A DNA stretch of 64,000 bases from Sapria himalayana (taxonomy: Eukaryota > Streptophyta > Magnoliopsida > Malpighiales > Rafflesiaceae), in the NCBI GenBank assembly GCA_029783825.1, contig JAREIK010001721.1:1-64000 (forward strand). The letters are read 5' to 3'. A program made the translations under genes and the position numbers. Of this stretch, positions 38,221 to 49,357 are shown piece after piece. The first letter of the stretch is position 1. Each line of letters opens with the position of its first letter. The notes beneath the pieces were generated by a model. The model made no database searches. It saw nothing but the letters and a program-made list of their open reading frames with translations, and was not told the DNA's origin.

Positions 38221-38400
38221 AATGTACATACTTGTACATATACATTGTGGTGTATATGTACATACTTGTGCATATACACTGTGGTGTATATGTACATACT
38301 TGTGCATATACACTGTGGTGTATATGTACATACTTGTGCATATACACTGTGGTGTATATGTACATACTTGTACATATACACTGTGGTGTATAAGTGCATA
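38221..38400. repeat. 34-bp minisatellite, about five copies
   Basis: The unit contains ACACTGTGGTGTATATGTAC with TTGTGCATAT before it. Five nearly identical copies run in tandem. It is distinct from the 28-base array just to the left, although both are built from TATATGTAC words. Confidence 0.9.
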
Positions 38401-40015
38401 CATGTACATATATATGTACATATATACTAGTGTATATGTATACATGTACATATACACTACCGTGTATATGTACATGTACATGTATTGAGTATATATGTAC
38501 ATGTACATGTAAATACTTGTACATATATACCAGTATATATGTATATGTACATATATAACACTATATATGTACATATACACTACAATATATGTACATATTT
38601 ATATGAACATATTTATATGTACATATAAATACTCAGGATATGTGCATATAAACACTTGTATATATGTACATATACACTGAGTATATACGTATGTATATAC
38701 CGAGTATATTCATACGTATATACCAAGTATATTCATATGTGGCTGCATATATTTATTTGTAGTCATGTATATATTTTCATACATACACATTCATTTACAC
38801 ACACACACACACACATGTTTGAATATATAATTACTCAGGCTGGTCTGGTCATCATCGTGCATTGCTTACCGATGCAGGTCATAAAAGCCATGGATATTAG
38901 ACTTTCCTCAAGGCTGTGGCATGAAGATAATTCTAATCTAGGCCAGCCATGTTGACAGAGGTAGATAGAGGCTCTTAGTAATTGCGTAAATATGCAATTA
39001 TCACATGGTACAAAGTGAATGTATGAGGAAATAAGTTTTCTTGCTATATGTTCTATAATGATTGGTTTTAATTGTACTAGGTCTTATATTGATGATGATG
39101 ACAATGATGCTCATGTAGTGTCGTGTAATTTTATTAGATTTCACAAAACTATATTCAATTGGAAGAAAAAATGTAACATTATTGGATTTTACTAGTCGTG
39201 AGTGCCAAGAGGAATATCAGGTTTTGTTTTGGGAGAAGCAGCTCGCCGCCTCATCAAAAACTTGCTCAATCTTAAAACGTGTCGTTGGTAGAAAGGTTCA
39301 TTAGACGAGGATCATCACCTACCTCACTTTTATTATCAGCGACAGCAGTAGCAACAGTAGTAGCAATTATGGTATATATGGACGTATATACTCGGTATAT
39401 AAGTACAAAAATATTTGGTATATACGTGCGTATATACTCAGTATATGTATATAGAATACTACAGTATTATATGTACATATATTGTAGTAATATATGTAAC
39501 TAGTGAAATGCTAATATATATGTACATATACACTACAGTATATATGTACATATATACTATAGTATTATATATTTATTAAAACATAACTTTGTTTATTTAT
39601 TTTGATTTAATTGACTTGTTTAAATTTCATACAGATATGATACCGCATTGTTTCCCATATGAAACTTGTATAAGTGAAGGGATTTATTACTAGACATGAC
39701 GCAGCATGAATTGGATAGCTTTGTCGCACCAGAAAGATGGAGATCGGAGTAACCGAGGAAGAGAAAGTAATGTAAATGCATGGATAGATTATACTTTATG
39801 TATTATCGGTAGATACATCGATGAATAAGATGTAATACAATTTTATTATGATTTTGTTTTTTTTTATGTAAAATATTGTATCAGAATAATTTATTAAATG
39901 ATTTTATTTTTTGTTAATTATAAATTATAAGTTATAGATTCTATTTTTATTTAATTTAATATAAAAATATTAAATGATTTAATTAAATTTTTTGAAAAAA
40001 AAAATAAAATAATGA
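38401..40015. other. CACTA-2 right interior, no gene recognised
   Basis: It holds more TATATGTACATA repeats to 38720 and at 39360-39570, (CA)n at about 38797-38815, and a less AT-rich stretch (38830-39360) without a recognisable product. The segment 39600-39900 is conserved at 45660-45870, so it is the 3' part of this CACTA family, possibly a last exon or 3' UTR (an ACAG precedes ATATGATACCGCATT). Confidence 0.5.
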
Positions 40016-40287
40016 AAATAGGTTTGAAATGACAATAGCTATGGATTTTTCCCTTGCTAATTTAGCTAGGGAATTTTCCCTTGCTAATTTAGTTAGGGAA
40101 ATCATTATTTTTGCTAGGGAATTTTTCAACGCTAAAATTTTTTTAGATAGGGACTCTTTCCCTCATTAATTTTTAGTGATGAGGACTTTAGATTAGGAAA
40201 GCTTCAGTCGTTATATCATGTTTAGCAACGGAAAACCCCCATTTAGCTAGGCAATATTCTCTAGCTATTTGGGATTTTTTTGTAGTG
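40016..40287 (+). repeat. CACTA-2 3' terminus
   Basis: Repeats of CCCTTGCTAATTTAGCTAGG lead into the terminal TTTTTTTGTAGTG, the inverted form of CACTACAA. It is colinear with 46075-46320. Confidence 0.88.
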
Positions 40288-41258
40288 CTCTTAAAGGTAT
40301 GTTTACTGGGAAAGCATATAAAAGTGCAAGGGTTCGGGCATTATGGATTTTTTAATGTGGATAGTAGTGTTGGTGCTATGAGAAATTGTTTGATGTCATG
40401 GATATATTTATTTTAATCCTTGGTTCTTTTACTATAAAGATAGGAATATAACAAAGGAAATAATGAAATAGTAATTGAAGAGGATATGAGCTAAAAGAAG
40501 CAAAAGATATGATCATCTCGGTCCTGTGGGATGAGTACATCAGATCAAGTTACAAGCTTAGCTCATCACGGCCCTGTGAGAGGTGCTCTGCTATAATAAC
40601 TCTCAAAATAAGAAATGCAGTATTTTGGATTTATTCATGTTGATAGCAGTGAAAAATTGTTTGATGTCATTGATATATTTTCTTTTTTCCTTTGTTATTT
40701 TACGATAAAAATAGGAATAAAACAAAAGAAATAATGTAATAGTGGATGAAGAAGACATGAGCTAAAAGTAGCAAAGGTTTAACTTGAGTACAAAACAGGA
40801 GGCAATATGTTGTTGCTGCTATTGTCTGTTATTTTTTACTTGGCATTTTGTGGTTTAATAAATAGCAGGAAATGTCAAAGTTAGAAGAAATAAAAAAAAG
40901 GTTATAAAGACCTTGAATATGTTCAAGACCAAGAACTTCTCCTAGAGAAGGGACAGAGATAAAATGATCAAATGCTCGGAGGTCAAAGTAGAAAAGATAG
41001 CACAAGGGCATACTCTTAAAGATAAGAAAGGTATAATTTCCTCTAAAGCAGCATGGTCAACTTACAAGGAAAAGAAATAGGCTGGATTAACTTCAAAGAT
41101 ATAGAATAGAATCATTAATGGACAAAGGATTAAGTCCACTATTATGTGTTATTTCTTTGCTTTTATTGTATTGAATAGAAGGCTGTAAAAGGATTAAGGG
41201 TAGTTTTAAGGTTGTACTAATGGTCACTACCAAAAGTGAGGGTTATAATAAAAAAACA
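40288..41258 (+). mobile_element. LINE 3' end fragment (LINE-b)
   Basis: This fragment ends with GTACTAATGG, then CAAAAGTGAGGGTTATAATAAA (41213-41253). The same kind of end closes LINE-a and LINE-3. No coding region remains. An internal duplication with a period of about 272 bases is visible: the words AAATTGTTTGATGTCAT and ATGAGCTAAAAG occur at both about 40380-40495 and 40650-40765. The tail runs into array C without a gap. Its left border is the CACTA-2 end. Confidence 0.6.
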
Positions 41259-43149
41259 AACATACAAAAAGAAGAAGAATAATAAGATTAATAAGAATAA
41301 GAACAATAAGAAGAATAAGAAGAAGAAAAAAAATAAGAAAAATACTAAGAATAAGAAGAATACTTAGAATAAGAAGAATAAAAAAAATATGAAGAATATG
41401 AATAATAATAATAATAAAAGATGAATAAAAAGAATAATAAGAATAAGAAGAAAAAAAAGAAAATGAAGAATAAGAAGAAATATAAGAATAAGAAGAGAAA
41501 GAAGAATAAGAAGAATAATAAGAGAAAGAAGAATAAGAAGAATAATAAGAGAAAGAAGTAGAAGAATAATAAGAAGAAAATGAAAAATAAGAAGAATAAG
41601 AAGAATAAGAATAATACCAAAAATACTAAGCATACAAAGAATAAGAATAATATAATAAGAATAAGAAGAATAAGAAGAACAAGAAGAAATGAAGAATAAG
41701 TGGAATAAGAAGGATAAGAAGAATAAGAAGAATAATAAGAATAAGAAGAATAAGAGGAATAAGAAGAATTAGAAGAAAAATAATAATAATAATAATAATA
41801 ATTAGAAGAATAAGTTGAATTCGAAGAATAAGAAAAAATGAAAAATAAGAAGAATAAGAATAATAAAAGAATAAGAAGCATATGAAGAATAAGTAGAATA
41901 AGAAGAATAAGAAGTAAAGAAGAAAAAGAAGAAAAAGAAGAAAAAGAAGAAAAGAAGAAAAAGAAGAAAAAGAAGAAAAAGAAGAAAAAGAAGAAAAAGA
42001 AGAAAAAGAAGAAAAAGAAGAAAAAGAAGAAAAGAAGAAAAGAAGAAAAAGAAGAAAAGAAGAAAAAGAAGAAAAAGAAGAAAAAGAAGAAAAAGAAGAA
42101 AAAGAAGAAATAGAAGAAAAAGAAGAAATAGAAGAAAAAGAAGAAAAAGAAGAAATAGAAGAAAAAGAAGAAAAAGAAGAAAAAGAAGAAAAAGAAGAAA
42201 AAAAAAAAAAAGAAGAAAAAGAAGAAAAAGAAGAAAAAGAAGAAAAAGAAGAAAAAGAAGAAAAAGAAGAAAAGGAAAAAAGGAAGAAAAAGAAAAAAAA
42301 GAAAAAAAAGAAAAAAAAGAAAAAAAAGAAAAAGTAAAAATAAAGAATAAGAAGAATACAAAGTGAAGGAAGAATAAGAAGAATAAGAAGAAAAAGAAGA
42401 AAAAGAAGAAAAAGAATAAAAGAATAATAAAAAGAATAGAAAAATAAGAAGAAAAAGTATAAAAAGTAGAAAAAAAGAATAAGAAGAAGACGAAGAAAAT
42501 GAAGAATAAAAAGAATAAGAAGAATAAGAATAATAAGAATAATAAGAAGAATAAGAAGAATAAGAAGAATAAGAAGAATAAGAAGAATAAGAAGAATAAG
42601 AATAATAAGAATAATAAGAAAAATAAGAATAATAAGAAAAATAAGAAAAATAAGAAGAATAAGAAGAATAAGAAGAATAAGAAGAATAAGAAAAATAAGA
42701 ATAATAAGAAGAATAAGAAGAATAAGAAGAATAAGAAGAATAAGAAGAATGAGAAGAATAATCAGAATAAGAAGAATAAGACGAATTAGAAGAATTAGAA
42801 AAATAAGAAGAATAAGATGAATAAGAATAAAATGAAAAATAATAAGATTAATAAGAATAAGAACAATAAGTAGAAAATATAGAATAAGAAGAATAAGAAG
42901 AATAAGAAGAATAAGAAGAATAAGAAGAATACCAAGATTAAAAGATTAAGAAAATAAAAAGAATAAGAAGAATAATAAAAAAATTAGAAGAATAATAAGA
43001 ATAAGAAGAATACCAAGAATAAAAAGATTAAGAAGAATAAAAATTTGAAGAAGAATAAGAAGAATAAGAAGAATAAAAATATTAAGAAAAATAATAAGAA
43101 TAATAACAAAGAAGAATAAAATGAATAAGAAGAATAAGAAGCATAAGAA
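41259..43149 (+). repeat. GAATAAGAA / GAAGAAAAA array C
   Basis: 1.9 kb of GAA/AAT triplet repeat. A sub-array of (GAAGAAAAA)n, nearly pure purine, occupies about 41910-42340. To its right is (AATAAGAAG)n. On the left it follows the LINE-b 3' motif, and on the right it is cut by hAT-2. Confidence 0.93.
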
Positions 43150-45277
43150 TATGTGTGTCAAACGGGCCGGGCCGGCCCATTTTTTTGGGCACGAGCGTGC
43201 CTTCATACTGGGTATGGTTTAAAAAAGTCGGGCCCGGCATGGCCCGGTGGCACGGCAGCCCATGCCGGCCATGCCGGCCTGCTCGGACCTGGCCTGTCCA
43301 TATGCGCCAGTAAAAAATTTTTGTTTTAATATTTTTTTTTATTTTTATTTTATTTATATAAATTATTAAATTATATATAAAATTTTAGATAATGTATAAT
43401 ATTATATATTTATAATATGAAAAATGTTAAAAAATATTAAAAAATATTAAAATAACAAAGTTAAAAAATTTTTTTTATTATGTAATATAAAATTAGTTTA
43501 AAATTTATTAGAATTATATAATATAGTTATAAATTTTTAAATGGAAAATTAAAACAAAAAAAATAAATAAATCAATACATTTTGTTAAAAAAAATTAAAA
43601 TTAAATAAAACATGAGCAACTCAAATAAAAAATTAACAATCAGCCATTTGATACCGAAGGTCCAAACCAAACAAATTACAACTTCAACATAACATATAAA
43701 TAAAGCATACAATCAATAAAAAATAAAGCATCGAAATCAAAAAATAGTTGATCATCATAAATCGTCAATCTGCATATCATGAGCATCATGAGCCGCAACA
43801 TCAAGATCAGTATCATATGGATCATCATCATCAGCAATCAACTCCTCCTCTATCGTAGTGAATGCGGCTGCAGTCTCTGTCCCAGTGCCAGCTCTAGCAC
43901 GATCATGGATGCTAAACCTCGAATCTTCCCAATCCTTCAAACAAGCCAAGGCCTCAATAATATCTGGATGTAATCTCGATCTCCTATCCGAAATTATGTT
44001 CACTATAATAGAAAAAACAGACTCCGATGCTATGCTCGACACCGCAGGAGTCAGTAGATCCCGTGCCATCCTCGATGGCACGGGAAAGGTGGACTCATAT
44101 GATTTCCACCACAGTAATATATCAAGATTCTTAGTATCAATATGTGATAGGATTGAGCAGTAATCCGTATCTAAGTACCGAGAAAGCTCGCTCCTATGTG
44201 ATGGTCCACACCTATGTTTCCCCCTCGCTAGCTGAATGGAAAAATCATAATCTCCAAATAAGGTATCAATGTCTGTAATCACAGTCTCACTACTACAACC
44301 ACCATACCTAGTATCGTAGTATGTGAACAGTTCAGTCAACTTCTCGTGAATGAAGCCTTCGGGTGGCTCTTCCAGGTTCATGCACAAGGAAATGTAGGTC
44401 AGAGTGTTTTCTACCCCTTCCACCTTAACACTAGGGTCCATGCATGCAGCAAGGTAATAAAGAGATGGATCTGTGGACCAGTACTTCAAGTACTTGGTTT
44501 CGATCTCTACAACCATATGGCTAAGTGTTAGGTCAGCTCGATACTTCCTAAATATGCTACTAATGTTGCATATGCACCGGAGTGCAATACAAGTCGTGGG
44601 CATATAAACCGACGAACACATGTTCGTCGTGTAATAAAAAATCTTCAGGAATTTCATAAATGAAATTCTTGAAGCCTAGTCAGTGTCATCAATAATAAGT
44701 TCATCACTCTTACTATTGACATTGTCGGATATCACGTGTTTGTATCCAAAACATGATTCTAATATCAGGTCCGTGTAATTCCAACGATGTCTCACATCTG
44801 ATTGGAATTTCTTCTTCTTAAGATTCGTAGACAAAAGAGACTACCAAACTCTTGTTGTCTACGAGGAGTGCAAATTTATTTTAGTGCATTACGTATATTA
44901 TCCAACGCATGTGAACACACCTTCATACTCGTTTGAATAATCAGGTTAATCACGTGACACATGAATCTGACATGAAAGATTTCTCTTAATGGTGCATCTC
45001 TAATATTCCTAATAAACATGTTGATCGCTACTCCATTATTAGATGCGTTATCGAATGTGACACTAAAAATTTTATTTTGAATTTTATATTCCCTAAAGAT
45101 TTTCATCATACACTCAAAAATGGCTTGGCCATCATGAGGATGAAGAATCTCAGTGAATCCTAAAATTTTTTATTCATAGTCCAGTTAGAATCTACATAGT
45201 GGCTGGTGAGACATGCATAAGATGATTCATCGTGACTTGTCCAGATATTGGACGTCACGGACACCACTCCGCTATAT
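43150..45277 (-). mobile_element. hAT-2, truncated copy related to hAT-1
   Basis: The left end, GTGTGTCAAACGGGCC (from about 43150), is the hAT terminus with the first bases decayed. It is inserted directly in array C. The GC-rich GGCCC subterminal region and about 2 kb of transposase match hAT-1 colinearly. It breaks off at 45277 inside CTATAT, next to TATA-rich CACTA sequence. In hAT-1 the corresponding point is near 35255, so about 1.3 kb (BED end and right terminus) is missing. Confidence 0.85.
43755..45277 (-). pseudogene. hAT transposase (hAT-2), N-terminus missing
   Basis: This copy has a longer intact stretch than hAT-1: 300 codons (44657-43755) cover the end of the core and the whole hATC domain, reading SRMARDLLTPAVSSIASESVFS, then RSRLHPDIIEALACLKDWED, then an acidic tail. 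The Glu in A-S-E-S-V-F-S is kept. Upstream, 45109-44876 holds VTFDNASNN, the second Asp. At the first catalytic site, however, the minus strand reads VTSNIWTS near 45250, so Asp is Asn. A gap with frame breaks lies at 44660-44870. The BED finger is absent because the copy ends at 45277. Confidence 0.88.
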
Positions 45278-46320
45278 ACCGAGTATATACGCACGCATAT
45301 ACTCGGTATATGCGCATGCATATACTCGATATATAAGTATGTTTATACACTGTATACATACATATATACTCAGTATATGCGTGCATATATACTCGGTATA
45401 TACGCGCGTATATACTCGGTATATACATATGTTTATACACTATATACATACATATATACTTAGTATATATGTACTCAGTGATATGTACGTATAATACTAG
45501 AGTCTATACGTACATATACTACAGTAATATTGATAACAAGTGAAATTCTAGTATATATGTATATATACACTATAGTATATATGTACTTATATACTATAGT
45601 ATTATATATTTATCAAAACATAACTTTATTTATTTCTTTATTTTGATTTTATTGACTGGTTTAAAATTCGTACAGATATGATACCGCATTATTCCTCATA
45701 AGAAGCTTGTATAAGTGAAAATTTATTTTACTAGATATTATGCTCCGCGACTAGGACAACTTTGTTACAACAGAAAAATGGTGATCAAAAAAGCTGAGGG
45801 AGAGAAAATAACATCAATACATGGATAGATTATATTTTATACACCGTCGATAGATACATTGATTATTAAGATATAATAAAATTTTTTATGTTTTTGTTTT
45901 AATTATGTAAAATATTGTATCCAAATAATTTATTAAATGATTTTATTATTTCTTAATTATAAATTATCATTTATAGTTTATAATTTTTTCAATTTAAAAT
46001 AAAAATATTAAATTATTTAATTAAATTTTTTCAAAAAAAAAATAAAATTTTGAAAATAGTTTTGGAATGAAAATAACTAGGGAGTTTTCTTTTGCTAATT
46101 TAGCTAGAGAAATAATTATTTTAGCACGGAAATTTTATGTCACTAAAATTTATTAGCTAGGGAGTCTTTCCATTGTTAATTTTTAGCGACGAGCACTTTA
46201 TATTGGGAAAGCTTCCATCATTAATCTGACATTAATCCATCATTATATCCCATTTAGCAATAGAAAAAAACCATTTAGCTAGGAAATTTTCTGTAACTAT
46301 TTGAGATTTTACTTGTAGTG
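45278..46320 (+). mobile_element. CACTA 3' end (second copy)
   Basis: It starts with TATA-rich repeats (ACTCGGTATATACGC words, 45278-45490) equivalent to 39365-39570. It continues through the conserved GATACCGCATT block (45675-45870) and subterminal GCTAG units. It ends TTTTACTTGTAGTG at 46320, a better preserved terminus than that of CACTA-2. Array D begins at the next base. The matching 5' end may be 14343, but this is not shown. Confidence 0.82.
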
Positions 46321-47226
46321 GAAGAAAAAGAAAAATAAGAAGAACAAGAAAAAAAAAGAAAATTAAAGAATAAGAAGATAAAGAAGAATAATAAGAATAA
46401 GAAGATTTTTAAAAAAGAAGAATAAGGAAAAAAGAAGAATAAGAAGAAAAAAAATCATAAAATGAATAAGAAGAATAAGAAGAAGTTGAAGAAGAAGAAT
46501 AATAATAATAATATGAAGAATAACTAGAATAAGAAGAATATGAAGAATAAGAAGAATAAGAATAATAAAAAGAATAAGTAAAATAAGTAGAATAAGAAAA
46601 ATAAGTAGAATAAGTAGAATAAATAGAATAAGAAGAATAAGAAGAAAAATTAGAATAAAAGGTATAAGAAGAAAATAAAAAATTAGAAGAATAAGAAGAT
46701 TAAAAAATATAATAAGAATAAGATGAATAAGTAGAATGAAAAGAATAAAACGAATAAGAAGTATAGGAAGTATAAGAAGAATAACCATAAATAGTAGAAT
46801 AAAAAAAAGAAGAATGATAAAAATAAGTGGAATAACATGAATAACAAGATGAAGACTAATAAGAAGAATAATAAAAAGAATATAAAGAATAAGAATGTGT
46901 AAAAATAAGAATAAAAAGAATAATAAGAATAAGAAGGATAAGAAGAATAAGTAGAATAAAAAGAATAAAAAGAAAAACAAAATAAGAAGAATAAGAATAA
47001 GAAGAATTATAAGAAAAAAAAAAGAATTAGAAGAATAATATGAATGTGAAGAATAAGATGAATAAGTAGAATAAAGAGAATTAGAAGAATAAGTAGAATA
47101 ATGAGAATAAAAAGAAAAAGAAGATTAAGAAAATTAAGAAGATAAAGAAGATTAAGAAGAATAGGAAGAATAAGAAGAATAAAAGAATAAGAAGAATATG
47201 AAATAAAAGAAGAAGAAGAAGAAGAA

Positions 47227-47258
<32 letters not shown>

Positions 47259-47915
47259 TGAAGAAGAATAATAATAATACTAATAATAATAATAATCAGA
47301 ATAATAAGAAGAATTAGAAAAATAAGAATAATAAAAAGATTAGGAAGAATAAGAAGAATAAGGAAAATAAATAGAATAAAAAAGAATAAGATTAATAATA
47401 AAATAATAAAAATATAAAGAATAAGAAAAATTAGAAGAATTAGTAGAAGAAGAAGAATAACAAGATTAAAAAGTATAAGAATAATAAGAATATTAAGAAG
47501 AAAAAGAAAAATAAAGAAGAAATAGAAGAATTAGAAGAATAATAAGAATAATAAGAATAATAAAAATAAGAAGAATAAGAAGAATAAGAAAAATAAGAAG
47601 AATAAGAAAAATAAGAAAAATTAGAAGAACAAAAATCATACAAAGAAGAAAAAGAAAAAGAATGATAAGAAGAATTAGAAGAATTAGAAGAATTAGAAGA
47701 ATATGAAAATTAGGAAAAATAAGAGAATAAGAAAATTTAATAGAATAAGAAAAATAAGAAGAATAAGAGAATAAGAAGATTTAATAGAATAACAAAAATA
47801 AGAAGAATAAGAAAAATAAGACAATTATGAAGAATAAAAAGAATAATCAAACTAATAAGAATAAGAAAAATAAAAAGAATAAGAAGAATAAGAAGAAAAA
47901 GAAAAGATAAACAAT
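46321..47915 (+). repeat. GAATAAGAA-type array D
   Basis: 1.6 kb of GAA/AAT repeat starting exactly at the CACTA 3' terminus and ending at the start of LINE-2. It includes (GAA)n near 47210-47230 and (AAT)n near 47230-47300. Confidence 0.93.
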
Positions 47916-48038
47916 GTTAGTTTGGATGGAAAAAAAGGAACCCAGCTATTTTTTCTCTCAAATTCTAGAAAGATATTCACAATTTTTAGAGAGAGAAACA
48001 ACAAGTTTCATTGAAGAAGAAGCTGATTTCAATCAAAA

Positions 48039-48780
48039 ATGGAGAAAGTTGATTTATTAAGTGATAATAAGTCATTTGCTCATCAAATTAAAAAGACTGC
48101 GCCTCACTATTCTGAGTTTTTAGAAATTTACTGGGAAAAAAATGGAGAACCCTCGCATATAGTTCTCCCCCACCGATATCGCCATGCTTGCTGAAGCTCA
48201 CAAATATATGGTAGTGTGCAAATTTTTCCACAGGCAACCTCGCATTAAAGATATCAGGGCATTCTTCGCTTCACTAAAGCTTAAAGGACTATCAAAAATA
48301 AGCATCTTGGATGCTAAGCATATCCTCATACAACTGTCCACCGAAGAGGACTTCCATAGAGTTTGGTTGAAGGAAGTATGGTATATCTCTGCCTACCCCA
48401 TGAGAGCCTTCAGATGGTTGCCTTCCTTCACAACCAAATAGGAGTCACCAATACACTCGGTTTGGTTTCTCCTCCCTATGCTTCCCATTCACTTTTTTGA
48501 TAAGCTCTCTCTCTATCATATTGCTAGTGCAGTTGGCACCCCTCTTCTTCTCGATGGTGCCACTGCCATGTTATCTTGACCGAGTGTAACTCGGCTCTAC
48601 ATAGAGGTGAACCTAATGCATCATATCCCCCACCAAATATGGATTGGCAGTAAAAATGGGGATGGTTTCTGGCAAGAATTGATCCCAGAAAACCTCCTGA
48701 GCTACTGCTATTACTATAATAAACTGGGTCATTCCTGTGAACATTGTTTAGTTAAAAAATTTGCACAAGATAAATAGTGG
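48039..48780 (+). pseudogene. LINE-2 ORF1: DUF4283 and CCHC zinc-knuckle protein
   Basis: This is the RNA-binding ORF1 protein of a plant LINE. It probably starts at 48039 (MEKVDLLSD...). A frameshift near 48150 leads to the frame beginning at 48184, which holds the DUF4283 core: FFHRQPRIKDIRAFFASLKL, then HILIQLSTEEDFHRVW and MRAFRWLPSF. The domain continues past a stop at 48439 with PVWFLLPMLPIHFF-like sequence and another TGA near 48579. The knuckle at about 48694-48738 reads C-Y-Y-Y-N-K-L-G-H-S-C-E-H-C. In CX2CX4HX4C the second Cys is Tyr, a one-base change. Basic and acidic sequence follows to about 49200 with no known domain. Confidence 0.8.
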
Positions 48781-49357
48781 AATGGCCCTAAAACAGACAC
48801 AAGATATGAGAGGAACGAATATAGAATTAAACCCCCTCAACATAGTGAACAGAATAGCAATGGAATAGTTACAGGCATGGAAATAGTGCAATATGTTCTC
48901 GCTAGGAAAGTGGCATTCGAAGGGGCTGGAGAAACAGATAACTTAAAGGAAAATGCTAAAAACCAGAACTTATCCTAAAAATAGCCGAAATAAATAAAAG
49001 GGTTAGGAGAGGCAGATTTGAAACCAGAAATAAAGAGTGCAAGGAGAAGGAAATGGGTAGAAAAGTTAGGAAATAACTCAGATGAGGATGTAGAGGTTAG
49101 AAGCAGTATCATTTTAAATAAAAATGAGGTAGAATTTGATTTTCTAAAAGCCACGAAAGATGATATAGAAATAGATAATTTTACAAACATAAAGGGAGAT
49201 AGAAACTAGGCCATGGAGGAAATAAAACTCATGGCATTTCAGCTAGGTAGGGAATGGAAAAATGAAAAAATAAGAGGGCTTAGTTCGATTAAAAAACCTA
49301 GAAACATGAAAAAACAGTTAAATAAAACATATGAATCAAAATACACTATAAGAGCTC

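Larger units (their letters stand above)
21035..40287 (+). mobile_element. CACTA-2 (En/Spm-type) element, with nested hAT
   Basis: The 5' end is CACTACAAGAAAATATCG and the 3' end is TTTTTTTGTAGTG ending at 40287. Both carry GCTAGGGAAT-type subterminal units. Inside are remnants of the two standard CACTA genes, TNP2-like transposase (25232-29008) and TNPA-like (29150-30937), in the usual order and strand. At 19.25 kb it is large for the class, partly because of a 3.5-kb hAT insertion and several kilobases of tandem repeats. The flanking three bases (TAT left, CTC right) do not match, so either the target duplication has decayed or the ends come from different elements. Confidence 0.8.

Noticed and set aside
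37356..38400. CRISPR-like array (regular repeats)
   Set aside because: Repeats are TA-rich and tandem without unique spacers, in a plant TE context.
41345..42361. 338-codon Phe-rich open frame on the minus strand
   Set aside because: It is the complement of the (GAAGAAAAA)n array. The composition is wholly explained by the repeat.
43858..44163. 101-codon plus-strand frame
   Set aside because: It is antisense to the hAT-2 transposase C-terminal domain, which has clear family motifs.
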